64,000 bases of DNA. Origin: Palsa-744 sp036498265 (GTDB lineage: Bacteria; Actinomycetota; Thermoleophilia; Solirubrobacterales; Solirubrobacteraceae). The notes under the pieces were generated by a model, which saw only the letters and a list, made by a program, of their open reading frames with translations, was not told the origin of the DNA and did not search any database. The translations under genes were made by a program, and so were the position numbers. Below are positions 1-8,070 of the stretch, one piece after another. Every line of letters starts with the position of its first letter. The stretch's first letter is position 1. The DNA lies in NCBI GenBank assembly GCA_036498265.1, contig DASYFT010000003.1, positions 1 to 64,000 of the forward strand, given 5' to 3'.

Positions 1-1179
1 GGAGCGCCCGATGACCTCGAGCATGATCTCGTCGGTGCCCGCGCCGATGCGGTTCAGGCGCATGTCGCGCCAGACGCGCTCGACGTTGTACTCCTTCATG
101 TAGCCGGCGCCGCCGTGGATCTGGATGCACTCGTCGGCGACCTCGCAGGCGACGCGCGAGGCGTGGAGCTTCGCCATCGAGATCTCGCGCACGGGGTACT
201 CGCCGTTGGCGAAGCGCCAGGCCGTCACGTAGACGAGCTGGCGGGCTGTTTCGATCTTGGTGGCCATCTCGGCGAACTTGTGACGGATGACCTGGAAGTG
301 GCCGATCGCCTTGCCGAACGCTTCCCGCTCCTTGGCGTACTCGAGCGTGCGGTCGAAGCATTTCTGCGCGCCCGCCACGCTCCCGGCGGCGCCGATCATG
401 CGCTCGCCCTGGAGCTCCCACATGATGTGGTAGAAGCCCTTGCCCTCCTGGCCGAGCATCGCCGAGGCCGGCACGCGCACGTCCTGGAACGCCAGCAGCG
501 CCGTGTCAGAGGCGTGCATGCCCATCTTCTGCAGGCGCTTCTCGCGGATGACGCCGGGGCTGTCCATCGGGACCAGGAAGAGGCTGAAGCCGTCGTAGCC
601 GGCGTCGGGGTCCGTCTTGGTGACCAGCACGATCACGTCCGCGCGGTGGCCGTTGGTTATGTAGGTCTTCGATCCGTTGATCACGAATTCATCGCCGTCG
701 CGGACCGCGCGCGTCTTTATGCCTTTGACGTCCGAGCCAGCGTCGGGCTCGGTGATCCCCAGGCAGAGGATCTTCTCCCCCTTGATCGCCGGGACCGCCC
801 ACTGCTGCTTCTGCTCCTCGGTGCCCAGCGCCAGGATGGGCGGCATCGCCATGTCCGTCTGGACCGCGATGCCCATCGACAGGCCGCCGCAGTTGGCGTT
901 GGAGATCGCCTCGCCGAGCACGATCGCACTGAAGTAGTCGCCGCCCTGGCCGCCGTAGCGCTCGGGCTTGTCGAGGCCCAGGAAGCCGAGCTCGCCCATG
1001 CGCCTGAAGACCGAGTCCGGGAACGTCGTCTCCTCCCACTCGTCGGCGTGGGGCGCCAGCTCCCTGGTCGCGAAGTTGCTGATTGACTCGCGCAGCTGTT
1101 CGTGCTCGTCGTTGAAGATGAAGTGCTTGCGGCTGGCCTGGAAGTCCGGCTTCAGGACGCTCTCGGCGGTGGCGGCCAT
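1..1179 (-). CDS. acyl-CoA dehydrogenase, C-terminus cut by window edge
   Basis: FAD-dependent acyl-CoA dehydrogenase catalysing alpha,beta-desaturation of an acyl-CoA in fatty- or branched-acid oxidation, with electrons passed to ETF. Reading leftward from ATG at 1179, the protein shows the N-terminal helical domain, the middle-domain motif ITEPDAGSDV and the C-terminal segments IQIHGGAGYMKEY and IGAGTDEIM. The residue before GTDEIM is Ala, whereas medium-chain enzymes carry their catalytic Glu there. A Glu in GERMIGA, in helix G, matches the base position of long-chain and isovaleryl-CoA dehydrogenases. The frame is still open at base 1, so a few C-terminal residues are missing. It diverges from the acyl-CoA operon that begins at 1326 and probably feeds it. 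Substrate unknown. Confidence 0.93.
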   Translation of the reverse strand, partial: MAATAESVLKPDFQASRKHFIFNDEHEQLRESISNFATRELAPHADEWEETTFPDSVFRRMGELGFLGLDKPERYGGQGGDYFSAIVLGEAISNANCGGLSMGIAVQTDMAMPPILALGTEEQKQQWAVPAIKGEKILCLGITEPDAGSDVKGIKTRAVRDGDEFVINGSKTYITNGHRADVIVLVTKTDPDAGYDGFSLFLVPMDSPGVIREKRLQKMGMHASDTALLAFQDVRVPASAMLGQEGKGFYHIMWELQGERMIGAAGSVAGAQKCFDRTLEYAKEREAFGKAIGHFQVIRHKFAEMATKIETARQLVYVTAWRFANGEYPVREISMAKLHASRVACEVADECIQIHGGAGYMKEYNVERVWRDMRLNRIGAGTDEIMLEVIGRS

Positions 1180-1275
1180 GGGGGCGTTCTCCTTGCTCTC
1201 GGGGCGTGGACCGGCCTCTGTGGCTTGCCGGCGACGTCGCCGCAGACGCTAACGCAGCCGCCCGCAAAAGTAAAC

Positions 1276-1291
1276 AGTAGAGCTACCTACT
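1276..1291. promoter_or_regulatory. inverted repeat in the divergent acyl-CoA promoter region
   Basis: AGTAG and CTACT form perfect 5-bp arms around the 6-bp AGCTAC. The repeat ends at the candidate -35 box of the operon starting at 1326 and lies between the divergent acyl-CoA dehydrogenase and that operon. The MerR-type regulator at 6300-7091, last gene of the operon, is the natural candidate to bind here. This link is inferred from position only. Confidence 0.35.
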
Positions 1292-1319
1292 TTCCACACC
1301 GCACGGATGCCGTTAGGAT
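1291..1319 (+). promoter_or_regulatory. candidate leaderless promoter of the acyl-CoA operon
   Basis: TTTCCA (1291-1296), a 17-bp spacer and TAGGAT (1314-1319) resemble a housekeeping promoter. The -10 box ends 6 nt before the ATG at 1326, and no Shine-Dalgarno sequence is present, so the transcript probably starts at the start codon. Confidence 0.5.
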
Positions 1320-1325
1320 GCGCTG

Positions 1326-2111
1326 ATGGCCGCGGATCCGGTTCTCTACGACGTCGACGACGCGGGCGTGGCCAGGGTGACGCTCAACGACCCCGATACG
1401 CGCAACTCCCTCTCGGCGGAGATGCTGGCCGGCCTGATCGCGGCGTTCGAGCGGGCGCGCGATGACGAGGCCGTGCGAGCGGTGGTGCTCGCCTCGGCGG
1501 ACGAGCGGACGTTCTCCTCGGGCGCCAACCTAGGGGGGTTCGCCGCGGACACCCCTCTCGTGCACAGGCATTTCGCCTCCGAGCGCTTCGTCGCCCTCTT
1601 CAAGCTGATCGGCGACCTCGGCAAGCCGACGCTCTGCGCCGCCCGCGGGCACGTCCTCGCGGGGGCGCTGGGCATCGCCCTGGCCTGCGACCTCGTCGTC
1701 GCCTCCGAGGGGGCGACGTTCGGCACGCCGGAGATCAACGTGGGGACGTTCCCGTTCATGATCATGTCGCTCATCTACCGCAACATCCCGCGCAAGAAGG
1801 CCAACGAGCTGCTGCTCCTGGGCGAGCGCTGGAGCGCGCACGAGGCGCTCGCGGCGGGGCTCGTCAACAGGGTCGTGCCCGAGGAGCAGCTCGAGCAGGC
1901 GGTGGCCGAATGGGCCGGCAAGCTGGCGGCCGCCTCGCCGGTGATCATGCGGCTCGGCAAGGAAGCGATGCGACGCCAGCTCGACATGCCGCTCGACGAC
2001 GCCCTGGACTACCTTCGCGCCCAGCTCACCCTCGCGCTCTCCACCGAGGACATCGTCGAGGGCGTCGGCGCGTTCTTCGAGAAGCGCGAGCCCCAGTGGA
2101 AGGGCCGCTGA
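1326..2111 (+). CDS. enoyl-CoA hydratase/isomerase (crotonase) family protein
   Basis: Crotonase-fold protein of 261 aa, the usual length. The oxyanion-hole segments FSSGANLGGF and HVLAGALGIALACD are clear, followed by FGTPEINVG and the C-terminal helical region. In classical hydratases the second segment carries one catalytic Glu (GGGCEL) and the PE motif carries the other. Here the first position is Gly and only the PE glutamate is kept, so the activity may be isomerase, hydrolase or decarboxylase rather than plain hydration. It is the first gene of a run of six overlapping genes; its stop overlaps the next start by one base (TGATG). The leaderless-type promoter lies just upstream. Confidence 0.9.
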   Translation: MAADPVLYDVDDAGVARVTLNDPDTRNSLSAEMLAGLIAAFERARDDEAVRAVVLASADERTFSSGANLGGFAADTPLVHRHFASERFVALFKLIGDLGKPTLCAARGHVLAGALGIALACDLVVASEGATFGTPEINVGTFPFMIMSLIYRNIPRKKANELLLLGERWSAHEALAAGLVNRVVPEEQLEQAVAEWAGKLAAASPVIMRLGKEAMRRQLDMPLDDALDYLRAQLTLALSTEDIVEGVGAFFEKREPQWKGR

Positions 2112-3688
2112 TGAGCGCTCCGGAGACTACCTCGCTGTTGCGCCCGCTGGTCGAGGACCTGCAGGCGCGCCGCGAGCAGATCAGGCTGGGCGGCGGCGAG
2201 GAGAAGATCGCGCGCCAGCACGAGCAGGGCAAGCTCACCGCGCGAGAGCGGCTCGCGCTGCTGATCGACGAGGGCACCTTCACCGAGCTGGGCATGCACG
2301 GGCGCCCCCACTTCTCGCAGCGCTCCATGGACGGCAGGGACGCCCCGGCCGACGGCGTGATCACCGGCTACGGCGAGGTGGAAGGGCGGCTCGTCGCGGT
2401 GTGCGCCTACGACTTCACCGTGATGGCCGGTTCGATGGGGATGACCGGAGAGCTCAAGGTCGGGCGCCTGCGCGAGCTGGCGCTGAGCAAGCGGATCCCC
2501 TTCATCTGGCTGCTCGACTCGGCCGGCGCCCGTATCCAGGAGGCGGTCGGGTCTCTGTTCGCGGGATCGGGCCACCTGTTCCGCGAGGAGGTGATCGCGA
2601 GCGGGGTCATCCCGCAGATCGCCGCGCTGATGGGGCCATGTGCAGCCGGCACCGCCTACATCCCCGGACTGGCCGACTTCGTGCCGATGGTCAAGGGCCG
2701 CGGCTCGATGGCGCTCGCCGGTCCTCACCTGGTCCGCGCAGCCGTCGGCGAGGACGTCAGCCAGGAGGAGCTAGGCGGCTCGCGGGTCCACTGTCGTCGC
2801 TCGGGCGTCGGCGACCTCGAGGTGGCGGATGACGAGGAGTGCATCGAGCGGATCCGGCAGTACCTGTCGTTCATGCCCCAGAGCTGCGAACAGGCGCCGC
2901 CGCTGCGCTCGAGCGCGGGCGGCGACCCGATCGACCGGATGGACGAGGAGCTGCTCGACGTGCTGCCGGAGTCCAATCGCAAGCCCTACGACATGTACGA
3001 GGTGATCCGGCGGATCGTCGACGACGGCTTCTACTTCGACCTGAAGCCGCAGTGGGCCAGGACGATCATCACCTGCTTCGCCCGCTTCGGCGGGCGCCCC
3101 GCCGGCATCGTCGCCAACCAGCCCAAGCAGCTGGGCGGGATCCTCGACAACGACTCGGCAGACAAGGCGGCCCGCTTCGTGAACCTGTGCAACGCCTTCG
3201 CCATCCCGCTCGTGTTCCTGATGGACGTGCCCGGCTTCATGGTCGGCACCAAGGTCGAGGCCGAGGGGATCATCAGGCATGGCGCCAAGATGCTCCACGC
3301 CGTCGCCAACGCGACCGTGCCGAAGGTGACCGTGATCACCCGCAAGGCCTACGGCGCCGGCTACTACGTGATGAACGGGCGCGCCTACGAGCCCGACCTG
3401 ATCGTCGCCTGGCCGAGCGCCGAGATCAGCGTGATGGGCGCGGAGGGCGCCGTCGAGATCGTGATGCGCAAACAGGTCGAGGAAGCGGAGGACCCGCAGG
3501 CCAAGAAGGCCGAGCTGATCGACGCCTACCGCGAGATCATCGATGTCTACATCGCAGCCGGGAACGACATGATCGACGACGTCATCGACCCGCGCGAGAC
3601 GCGCCCGACGATCTGCAGGGCGCTCGAGATGGCCGCCGGCAAGAGGGTCGAGCGGCCGTGGAAGCGCCAGGGGGTGGTGCCGGTATGA
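2111..3688 (+). CDS. acyl-CoA carboxylase carboxyltransferase (beta) subunit
   Basis: Biotin-dependent acyl-CoA carboxylase carboxyltransferase of the PccB/MccB/AccD type, 525 aa, which is normal. It transfers CO2 from carboxybiotin to an acyl-CoA. Two crotonase-like halves are visible. The first contains the LLDSAGARIQEAVGSLFAG region and the second the VFLMDVPGFMVGTKVEAEGI segment, with GAGYYVMNGRAYEPDLIVAWPSA near the end. ATG at 2111 is chosen because it overlaps the crotonase stop; upstream in-frame sequence is an out-of-frame reading of the crotonase. No biotin carboxylase/carrier subunit is encoded in the window, so the alpha partner must lie elsewhere. Propionyl-, methylcrotonyl- and other acyl-CoAs cannot be told apart here. 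Confidence 0.92.
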   Translation: MSAPETTSLLRPLVEDLQARREQIRLGGGEEKIARQHEQGKLTARERLALLIDEGTFTELGMHGRPHFSQRSMDGRDAPADGVITGYGEVEGRLVAVCAYDFTVMAGSMGMTGELKVGRLRELALSKRIPFIWLLDSAGARIQEAVGSLFAGSGHLFREEVIASGVIPQIAALMGPCAAGTAYIPGLADFVPMVKGRGSMALAGPHLVRAAVGEDVSQEELGGSRVHCRRSGVGDLEVADDEECIERIRQYLSFMPQSCEQAPPLRSSAGGDPIDRMDEELLDVLPESNRKPYDMYEVIRRIVDDGFYFDLKPQWARTIITCFARFGGRPAGIVANQPKQLGGILDNDSADKAARFVNLCNAFAIPLVFLMDVPGFMVGTKVEAEGIIRHGAKMLHAVANATVPKVTVITRKAYGAGYYVMNGRAYEPDLIVAWPSAEISVMGAEGAVEIVMRKQVEEAEDPQAKKAELIDAYREIIDVYIAAGNDMIDDVIDPRETRPTICRALEMAAGKRVERPWKRQGVVPV

Positions 3689-4140
3689 CCTCCGGCAAGC
3701 CGACCTTCTACGACCGCATCCGCCGCCCGGAGGCCACGACCGCGGCTCGCGAGGGCGCCGAGGCCGCCGGCTTCGACGCCCTGCGCGGGCACAAGTACGC
3801 CCTCCTCGTCACCTACCGGCGCTCGGGCGAGCCCGTGCCGACGCCGGTCTGGTTCGGCCTCGAGGGCGACTCGCATGTGTACGTGCTCACCGGTGCGGAG
3901 GCGGCGAAGGTCAAGCGCATCCACGCCGACCCGCGCGCACTGGTCGGACCGTGCGATCGCCGGGGCAAGCCGCTGGGGCCTCTCGCCGCCGGTACGGCCC
4001 GCGTGGTCGGCGAGGGCGAGCGCGAGCATGCCGAGTCGGTGCTCAGCGCGAGCTACGGGCTCGGCCGGCGCCTCTACGAGCGCATCGCCGGCGACCGCAC
4101 GGACAGCGCCTACCTGGAGGTCACATCGAATGTCGCTTGA
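3685..4140 (+). CDS. PPOX-class (F420/flavin split-barrel) protein
   Basis: 151-aa protein of the pyridoxamine-5'-phosphate-oxidase-like split-barrel family. Recognisable stretches are ALLVTYRRSGEPVPTPVWFG, HVYVLTGAEAAKVKRI and ALVGPCDRRGKPLG, as in actinobacterial F420- or flavin-dependent members. These reduce or oxidise small molecules, but the substrate is not predictable from sequence. ATG at 3685 overlaps the carboxyltransferase stop by 4 nt (ATGA), and its own stop overlaps the BKACE start by 11 nt, so it is translationally coupled inside the acyl-CoA operon. Confidence 0.82.
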   Translation: MTSGKPTFYDRIRRPEATTAAREGAEAAGFDALRGHKYALLVTYRRSGEPVPTPVWFGLEGDSHVYVLTGAEAAKVKRIHADPRALVGPCDRRGKPLGPLAAGTARVVGEGEREHAESVLSASYGLGRRLYERIAGDRTDSAYLEVTSNVA

Positions 4141-5029
4141 CGATCCCGTGGTCATCACCTGCTCGATCTCGGGCGCGATCGCGAACCGCGAGCAGTGCCC
4201 CGCGATCCCCTACACGCCCGAGGAGTACGGCGCCGAGGCCCGCCGCATCGTCGACGAGGGGGGCGTGATGATCCACATCCACGCGCGCAGACCCGACGGC
4301 ACGCCCTCCTATGAGATCGAGGACTTCCAGGCGATCACCGAGGCGATCCGCGACGCCGTCGGCGACGAGGTGATCGTCAACTTCTCGACCGGCACGATCG
4401 GCGTGCCCGTCGAGAAGCGGATCGCCTACCTGCGCGAGTGCCGCCCGGAGGTGGCCGCCCTGAACATGGGCTCGATGAACTACGCCAAGTACTCGCGCTC
4501 GCGCCACGCGTTCGTCTTCGACATGGTGTTCGCGAACCCGTTCAGCGAGATCATCGAGCTGCTCGAGGCGATGAACGAGCTCGGCATCAAACCCGAGCAC
4601 GAGTGCTTCGACATCGGCCACGTCGGCTCGCTGGCCCCGCTGATCGACATGGGCGTACTGCACACGCCGTTGCACGTCGACTGCGTGATGGGCGTCGTGG
4701 GCGGGATCCCGCCCACCGCCCGCAACCTCGCAGCGATGGTCGAGAACATCCCGGAGGGCGCGGGGGGCGGGCCGGGTCATCACTGGGGGGTGATCGGCAT
4801 CTCGCGCGACCAGTGGATGCTCGTCGCGGCCGCACTGACGCTGGGAGGCTCGATCCGGGTGGGCCTCGAGGACAACCTGTACCTGCCGGACGGGCGGATG
4901 GCGAGCTCGAACGGCGAGCTGATCGCGAAGGCCAGGCAGATGACCGAAGACGTCGGTCGGCGGCCGGCCACCGTCTCCGAGGCGCGGGCGATGCTGGCGA
5001 TCCCGCAGCGCGAGCGGAGCCCCGCATGA
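4130..5029 (+). CDS. beta-keto acid cleavage enzyme (BKACE, DUF849)
   Basis: 299-aa TIM-barrel enzyme of the BKACE family. Members condense a beta-keto acid with acetyl-CoA and release acetoacetate plus a new CoA thioester. The Zn-binding HxH is at residues 49-51 (IHIHAR), and the third ligand region GLEDNLY, where Glu binds the metal, is near residue 245. NFSTGTIG and the GHVGSLAPL segment also fit the family. The ATG lies 8 nt before the preceding stop. The neighbouring carboxyltransferase and CoA-transferase/racemase genes suggest a dedicated route for a beta-keto or branched carboxylic acid, but the substrate is not evident. This is not a housekeeping acetoacetate gene. Confidence 0.9.
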   Translation: MSLDDPVVITCSISGAIANREQCPAIPYTPEEYGAEARRIVDEGGVMIHIHARRPDGTPSYEIEDFQAITEAIRDAVGDEVIVNFSTGTIGVPVEKRIAYLRECRPEVAALNMGSMNYAKYSRSRHAFVFDMVFANPFSEIIELLEAMNELGIKPEHECFDIGHVGSLAPLIDMGVLHTPLHVDCVMGVVGGIPPTARNLAAMVENIPEGAGGGPGHHWGVIGISRDQWMLVAAALTLGGSIRVGLEDNLYLPDGRMASSNGELIAKARQMTEDVGRRPATVSEARAMLAIPQRERSPA

Positions 5030-6303
5030 GCGCTTCGGGCAGAGCGCGACTGCCCCTGGAGGGCGTACGCGTGCTCGACCTATCGCGGCTGTTGCCGGGC
5101 GGCTTCTGCTCGCTGCTGCTCGCCGACTTCGGCGCCGACGTGCTCAAGGTCGAGGACACCGGTATGGGCGATTACATCCGCTGGTCGCCGCCGTTCTACG
5201 ACGGTGCGCACGAGAGCGCGCGCTCGGCGCTGTTCCTGTCGCTCAATCGCAACAAGCGGTCGATTCGGCTGAACCTCAAGCAGGAGCGCGGCCGCGAGGC
5301 GCTGCTGCGGCTTGTGCGGGAGTACGACGTCGTGCTCGAGTCCTTCCGTCCCGGCGTGCTGGATCGCCTGGGGGTGGGATACGAGCGCATGCGGGAGGAG
5401 AACCCCGGCATCGTCTACTGCGCGATCAGCGGCTACGGTCAGGACGGCCCGAAGCGCGACGCCTCCGGACACGACATGAACTACCTGGGCCTCGTGGGCC
5501 TGCTCGGGCTGACCGGCGAGCGCGGTGGCGAGCCGGTCCAGGCCGCCGGCCAGATCGCCGACATCGGGGGTGGCGCGCTGATGGCCACCTTCGGCATCCT
5601 GGCGGCGCTGCGAGAGCGCGACGGCGGCCCGGCCGGATCGGCAACCGCGGGATCGGGAGAGGGTCAGCTGGTCGATGTCTCGATGGCCGACGGCTCGTTG
5701 TCCTGGCTTGCGATGGTGGCCGCCACCTACTTCGCCGACGGGACCGTTCCCCACCGCGGCGAGCTACCCCTGGCCGGGTCGCTCGTCTGCTACAGGCCGT
5801 ATGAGTGCTCCGACGGCTGGGTCACGCTGGGCGCGCTCGAGCCCAAGTTCTGGCAGGCGTGGTGCCGGGGAGTCGGGCGCGAGGACCTCGTTCCGATGCA
5901 GTTCGAACGCCCCGGCTCGCCCGCGCACGAGCAGGTGAGCGAAGTCTTCAAGGCCCGCACGCGCGCGGAGTGGGAGGACTTCGCCGCGCAGCACGACTGC
6001 TGCCTGGAGCCGCTTCTGGATCTCGACGAGGCGCTCTCCTCCGACCTGGTGCGCGAGCGCGAGATGGTCGTCGAGCTCGATCAGCCGGGCGCCGAGCGAA
6101 CGGTGCGCCAGCTGGGGATTCCGGTCAAGCTCGGCCGGACGCCGGGCGAGCACGCGCGCCTGCCCGGCCCCGCGCTCGGCGAGCACACCGAGGAGGTGCT
6201 GCTCGCGGCGGGGTACTCCGACGCCGAGGTCGCAGAGCTGCTGCAGAGCGGAGCTGCCGCTGGACCCGCGACGGACGCCCGGGAGTCGACGCTTCGCGCG
6301 TGA
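5026..6303 (+). CDS. CaiB/BaiF family protein, alpha-methylacyl-CoA racemase-like
   Basis: 425-aa class III CoA-transferase-fold protein. His149-Asp150 in the segment GHDMNY and Asp179 in QIADIGGG match the His/Asp catalytic pair of bacterial alpha-methylacyl-CoA racemase, with the same 30-residue separation. Racemase function is therefore favoured over formyl-/carnitine-type CoA transfer, although some transferases share parts of this pattern. A racemase would convert (2R)- to (2S)-methylacyl-CoA for the divergent acyl-CoA dehydrogenase. The ATG overlaps the BKACE stop (ATGA), and its stop overlaps the MerR start (GTGA). Confidence 0.85.
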   Translation: MSASGRARLPLEGVRVLDLSRLLPGGFCSLLLADFGADVLKVEDTGMGDYIRWSPPFYDGAHESARSALFLSLNRNKRSIRLNLKQERGREALLRLVREYDVVLESFRPGVLDRLGVGYERMREENPGIVYCAISGYGQDGPKRDASGHDMNYLGLVGLLGLTGERGGEPVQAAGQIADIGGGALMATFGILAALRERDGGPAGSATAGSGEGQLVDVSMADGSLSWLAMVAATYFADGTVPHRGELPLAGSLVCYRPYECSDGWVTLGALEPKFWQAWCRGVGREDLVPMQFERPGSPAHEQVSEVFKARTRAEWEDFAAQHDCCLEPLLDLDEALSSDLVREREMVVELDQPGAERTVRQLGIPVKLGRTPGEHARLPGPALGEHTEEVLLAAGYSDAEVAELLQSGAAAGPATDARESTLRA

Positions 6304-7091
6304 GGCCGGCGCTGAACTTGCGAGCAGCTGAGCACAACGGCGTCAAGGCCACCGCCGGATCCGGCGGACGAGCCGCAAACGGCGCGGACGATCGCCCGCT
6401 GCTGAAGATCGGCGAGCTCGCCGAGCGCTCCGGCGTCAGCCCGGGCACGATCAGGTACTACCTCAGGGAAGGACTGCTCGGCAGCGGCCACGACATCGTC
6501 AGGACCAGTCGCAACATGGCCTACTACCCGGCCGGGTACGTCGAGCGGATCGCGCTCATCAAGCAACTCCAGGAGGAGCGGTTCATGCCGCTCCGTGTGA
6601 TCAAGGACGCGCTCGAGGGAGACCCCCAGCGCGTGCGCGCGCTGATCGAGCTCGAGGATCGCATCCTCGAGCGCGCGCTCGCGAGCGCCGAGGAGGACGC
6701 CCGCGTCTCGCGCAGGGCGGTCCGGGAGCGCTACGGCGTGCCCCGCAACGTGCTCGAGCGGCTCGCGCAGATCGGCGTGCTCACGCCGAACCAGCGCGGC
6801 TACGACAAGGACGACGTCAAGATCATCGAGGCGATCGCCAGCTTCCGCGCAGGCGGCTACGACGAGACCCTCGGCTTCACCGTCTACGACACCATTCGCT
6901 ACCGCGAGGCGCTCGAGCCGCTGGTCCAGGAGGAGGTGCAGGCGCTCGTGGGCAGGCTGGCCGGAGAGGTCGAGATCGACCGCGCCATGGAGATCGTCGC
7001 GGCGGGCACCGAGCCGCTGCGCGAGCTGATCGGCGCGATGCACTCGAAGCTGCTGCTCGCGGAGCTGCGCCGCCACGCCCGACGGGCGTGA
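6300..7091 (+). CDS. MerR-family transcriptional regulator
   Basis: 263-aa regulator. After about 35 low-complexity residues, the MerR winged helix runs from KIGELAERSGVSPGTIRYYLREGLL through AYYPAGYVERIALIKQLQEERFMPLRVIKDAL. A second HTH-like stretch (RNVLERLAQIGVLTP) and a helical effector region follow. GTG at 6300 is chosen because it overlaps the previous stop (GTGA) and continues the operon. The long effector domain without a cysteine cluster argues against metal sensing; an acyl-CoA or small-molecule ligand is more likely. Probable target: its own operon, via the inverted repeat at 1276-1291 (inference). Confidence 0.85.
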   Translation: MRPALNLRAAEHNGVKATAGSGGRAANGADDRPLLKIGELAERSGVSPGTIRYYLREGLLGSGHDIVRTSRNMAYYPAGYVERIALIKQLQEERFMPLRVIKDALEGDPQRVRALIELEDRILERALASAEEDARVSRRAVRERYGVPRNVLERLAQIGVLTPNQRGYDKDDVKIIEAIASFRAGGYDETLGFTVYDTIRYREALEPLVQEEVQALVGRLAGEVEIDRAMEIVAAGTEPLRELIGAMHSKLLLAELRRHARRA

Positions 7092-7100
7092 GGGGCCCCG

Positions 7101-8009
7101 CTACCAGCGTGCGCGGTGGTGCTCCATCACGCCGAGGCCGTGCGCCAGGTCGACCCCGCCCGGCAGCGTTCCCGAGAACGTCCCGAACGGGGCCCGGTAG
7201 TCGCTGCTGAGCAGCACGAGGTTCTCGCGGCGGCTGCGCTGCGCCTGCGCGTGGAAGTGAAGCTCCGAGCCGTCCTCGCAGCTGACGCGCGAGAGGTCGT
7301 TCGCGAAGCTGACGGGCGGCGCCTCGCTCGGCCGGCCGGCGATCCACACCGCCCGCTCGCTTCCGCTCGGCGGGTCGTTGACCCCGGCAACGAGGTTCCA
7401 GGCGAGCTGCTCCCCGTCCGGGCCCTCGCCGACGCCCGCGCTCCAGCGCCACTCGGTGTGGCGGGCGTGGTGCCCGGCCGTGTCGTCGATCACCGCACGC
7501 GCCTCGATCTCGCGCGCGGAGCCGCCGTCGACGGCGAGCGTGCCATGGGCCCGCACTCCCGCCTGCTTGCGGGTCCAGACCTCGAAGCGGCCGTGCGGGC
7601 ACAGCGCTTCGATCCCCGCTTCTTCATCCAGAGTGAGGTCGAGCCCGACGCCGCGGTCGGCAATGACCAGTCGCCCCGGCTGCGCACCCGGCGCGCCGTG
7701 TGCCCCTGCGCCTGCGGCGCCACGGCTGCCGACGACCAGCTCGAGCTCGCGTCGGCGCGGGAGCATCCGGGTGCGCTCGCGCATCGCGGCTCCCGGCAGC
7801 TTCAACGCCCAGAAGGACTGCCTGGCCGGGCCGATCTGGACGAGCGCCGCGCAGGCCATCAGCTCCTCACCGAAGATCCCCACGTAGCGCCAGCGCTTGA
7901 GCGGGCGGGTGCCGCGGAGGAGCCGAGCCGGGCGACGTCGGGCGAGCGCGGCGTCGGTACCGCCGCCAACTCCGGGCGTTATGCTTGGGGATGTTGACTG
8001 ACCAGTCAA
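7101..8009 (-). CDS. DUF2804 domain protein, start uncertain
   Basis: About 300 aa. The core begins RPLKRWRYVGIFGEELM and ends near GTLPGGVDLAHGLGVMEHHRARW, matching the DUF2804 family of actinobacteria, whose function is unknown. Weak similarity in layout to lipocalin-like lipid-binding folds is suggested by families near DUF2804 but cannot be shown here. The start is unclear. No in-frame ATG or GTG precedes the RWRYVG core; TTG at 8009 is the only option upstream and would begin inside the 16-bp palindrome, so either a rare start or a short leaderless start is used. It diverges from the nitrilase gene and shares its control region. Confidence 0.7.
   Translation of the reverse strand: MTGQSTSPSITPGVGGGTDAALARRRPARLLRGTRPLKRWRYVGIFGEELMACAALVQIGPARQSFWALKLPGAAMRERTRMLPRRRELELVVGSRGAAGAGAHGAPGAQPGRLVIADRGVGLDLTLDEEAGIEALCPHGRFEVWTRKQAGVRAHGTLAVDGGSAREIEARAVIDDTAGHHARHTEWRWSAGVGEGPDGEQLAWNLVAGVNDPPSGSERAVWIAGRPSEAPPVSFANDLSRVSCEDGSELHFHAQAQRSRRENLVLLSSDYRAPFGTFSGTLPGGVDLAHGLGVMEHHRARW
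7994..8009. promoter_or_regulatory. TetR-type operator palindrome
   Basis: TTGACTG and CAGTCAA are perfect 7-bp arms separated by 2 bp. Length, symmetry and placement between the divergent DUF2804 and nitrilase-TetR transcription units match operators of TetR-family repressors. On the minus strand the palindrome supplies a TTGACT -35-like box with AAGCAT 17 bp downstream, so repressor binding would block the leftward promoter. The regulator at 8898-9542 is the likely ligand. Confidence 0.7.
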
Positions 8010-8070
8010 TCTACTCGGTGGGTGGGCCGCGCGGAACGTTCCGCCTCGCGCCCACGGGAGGCAAGCGCTC

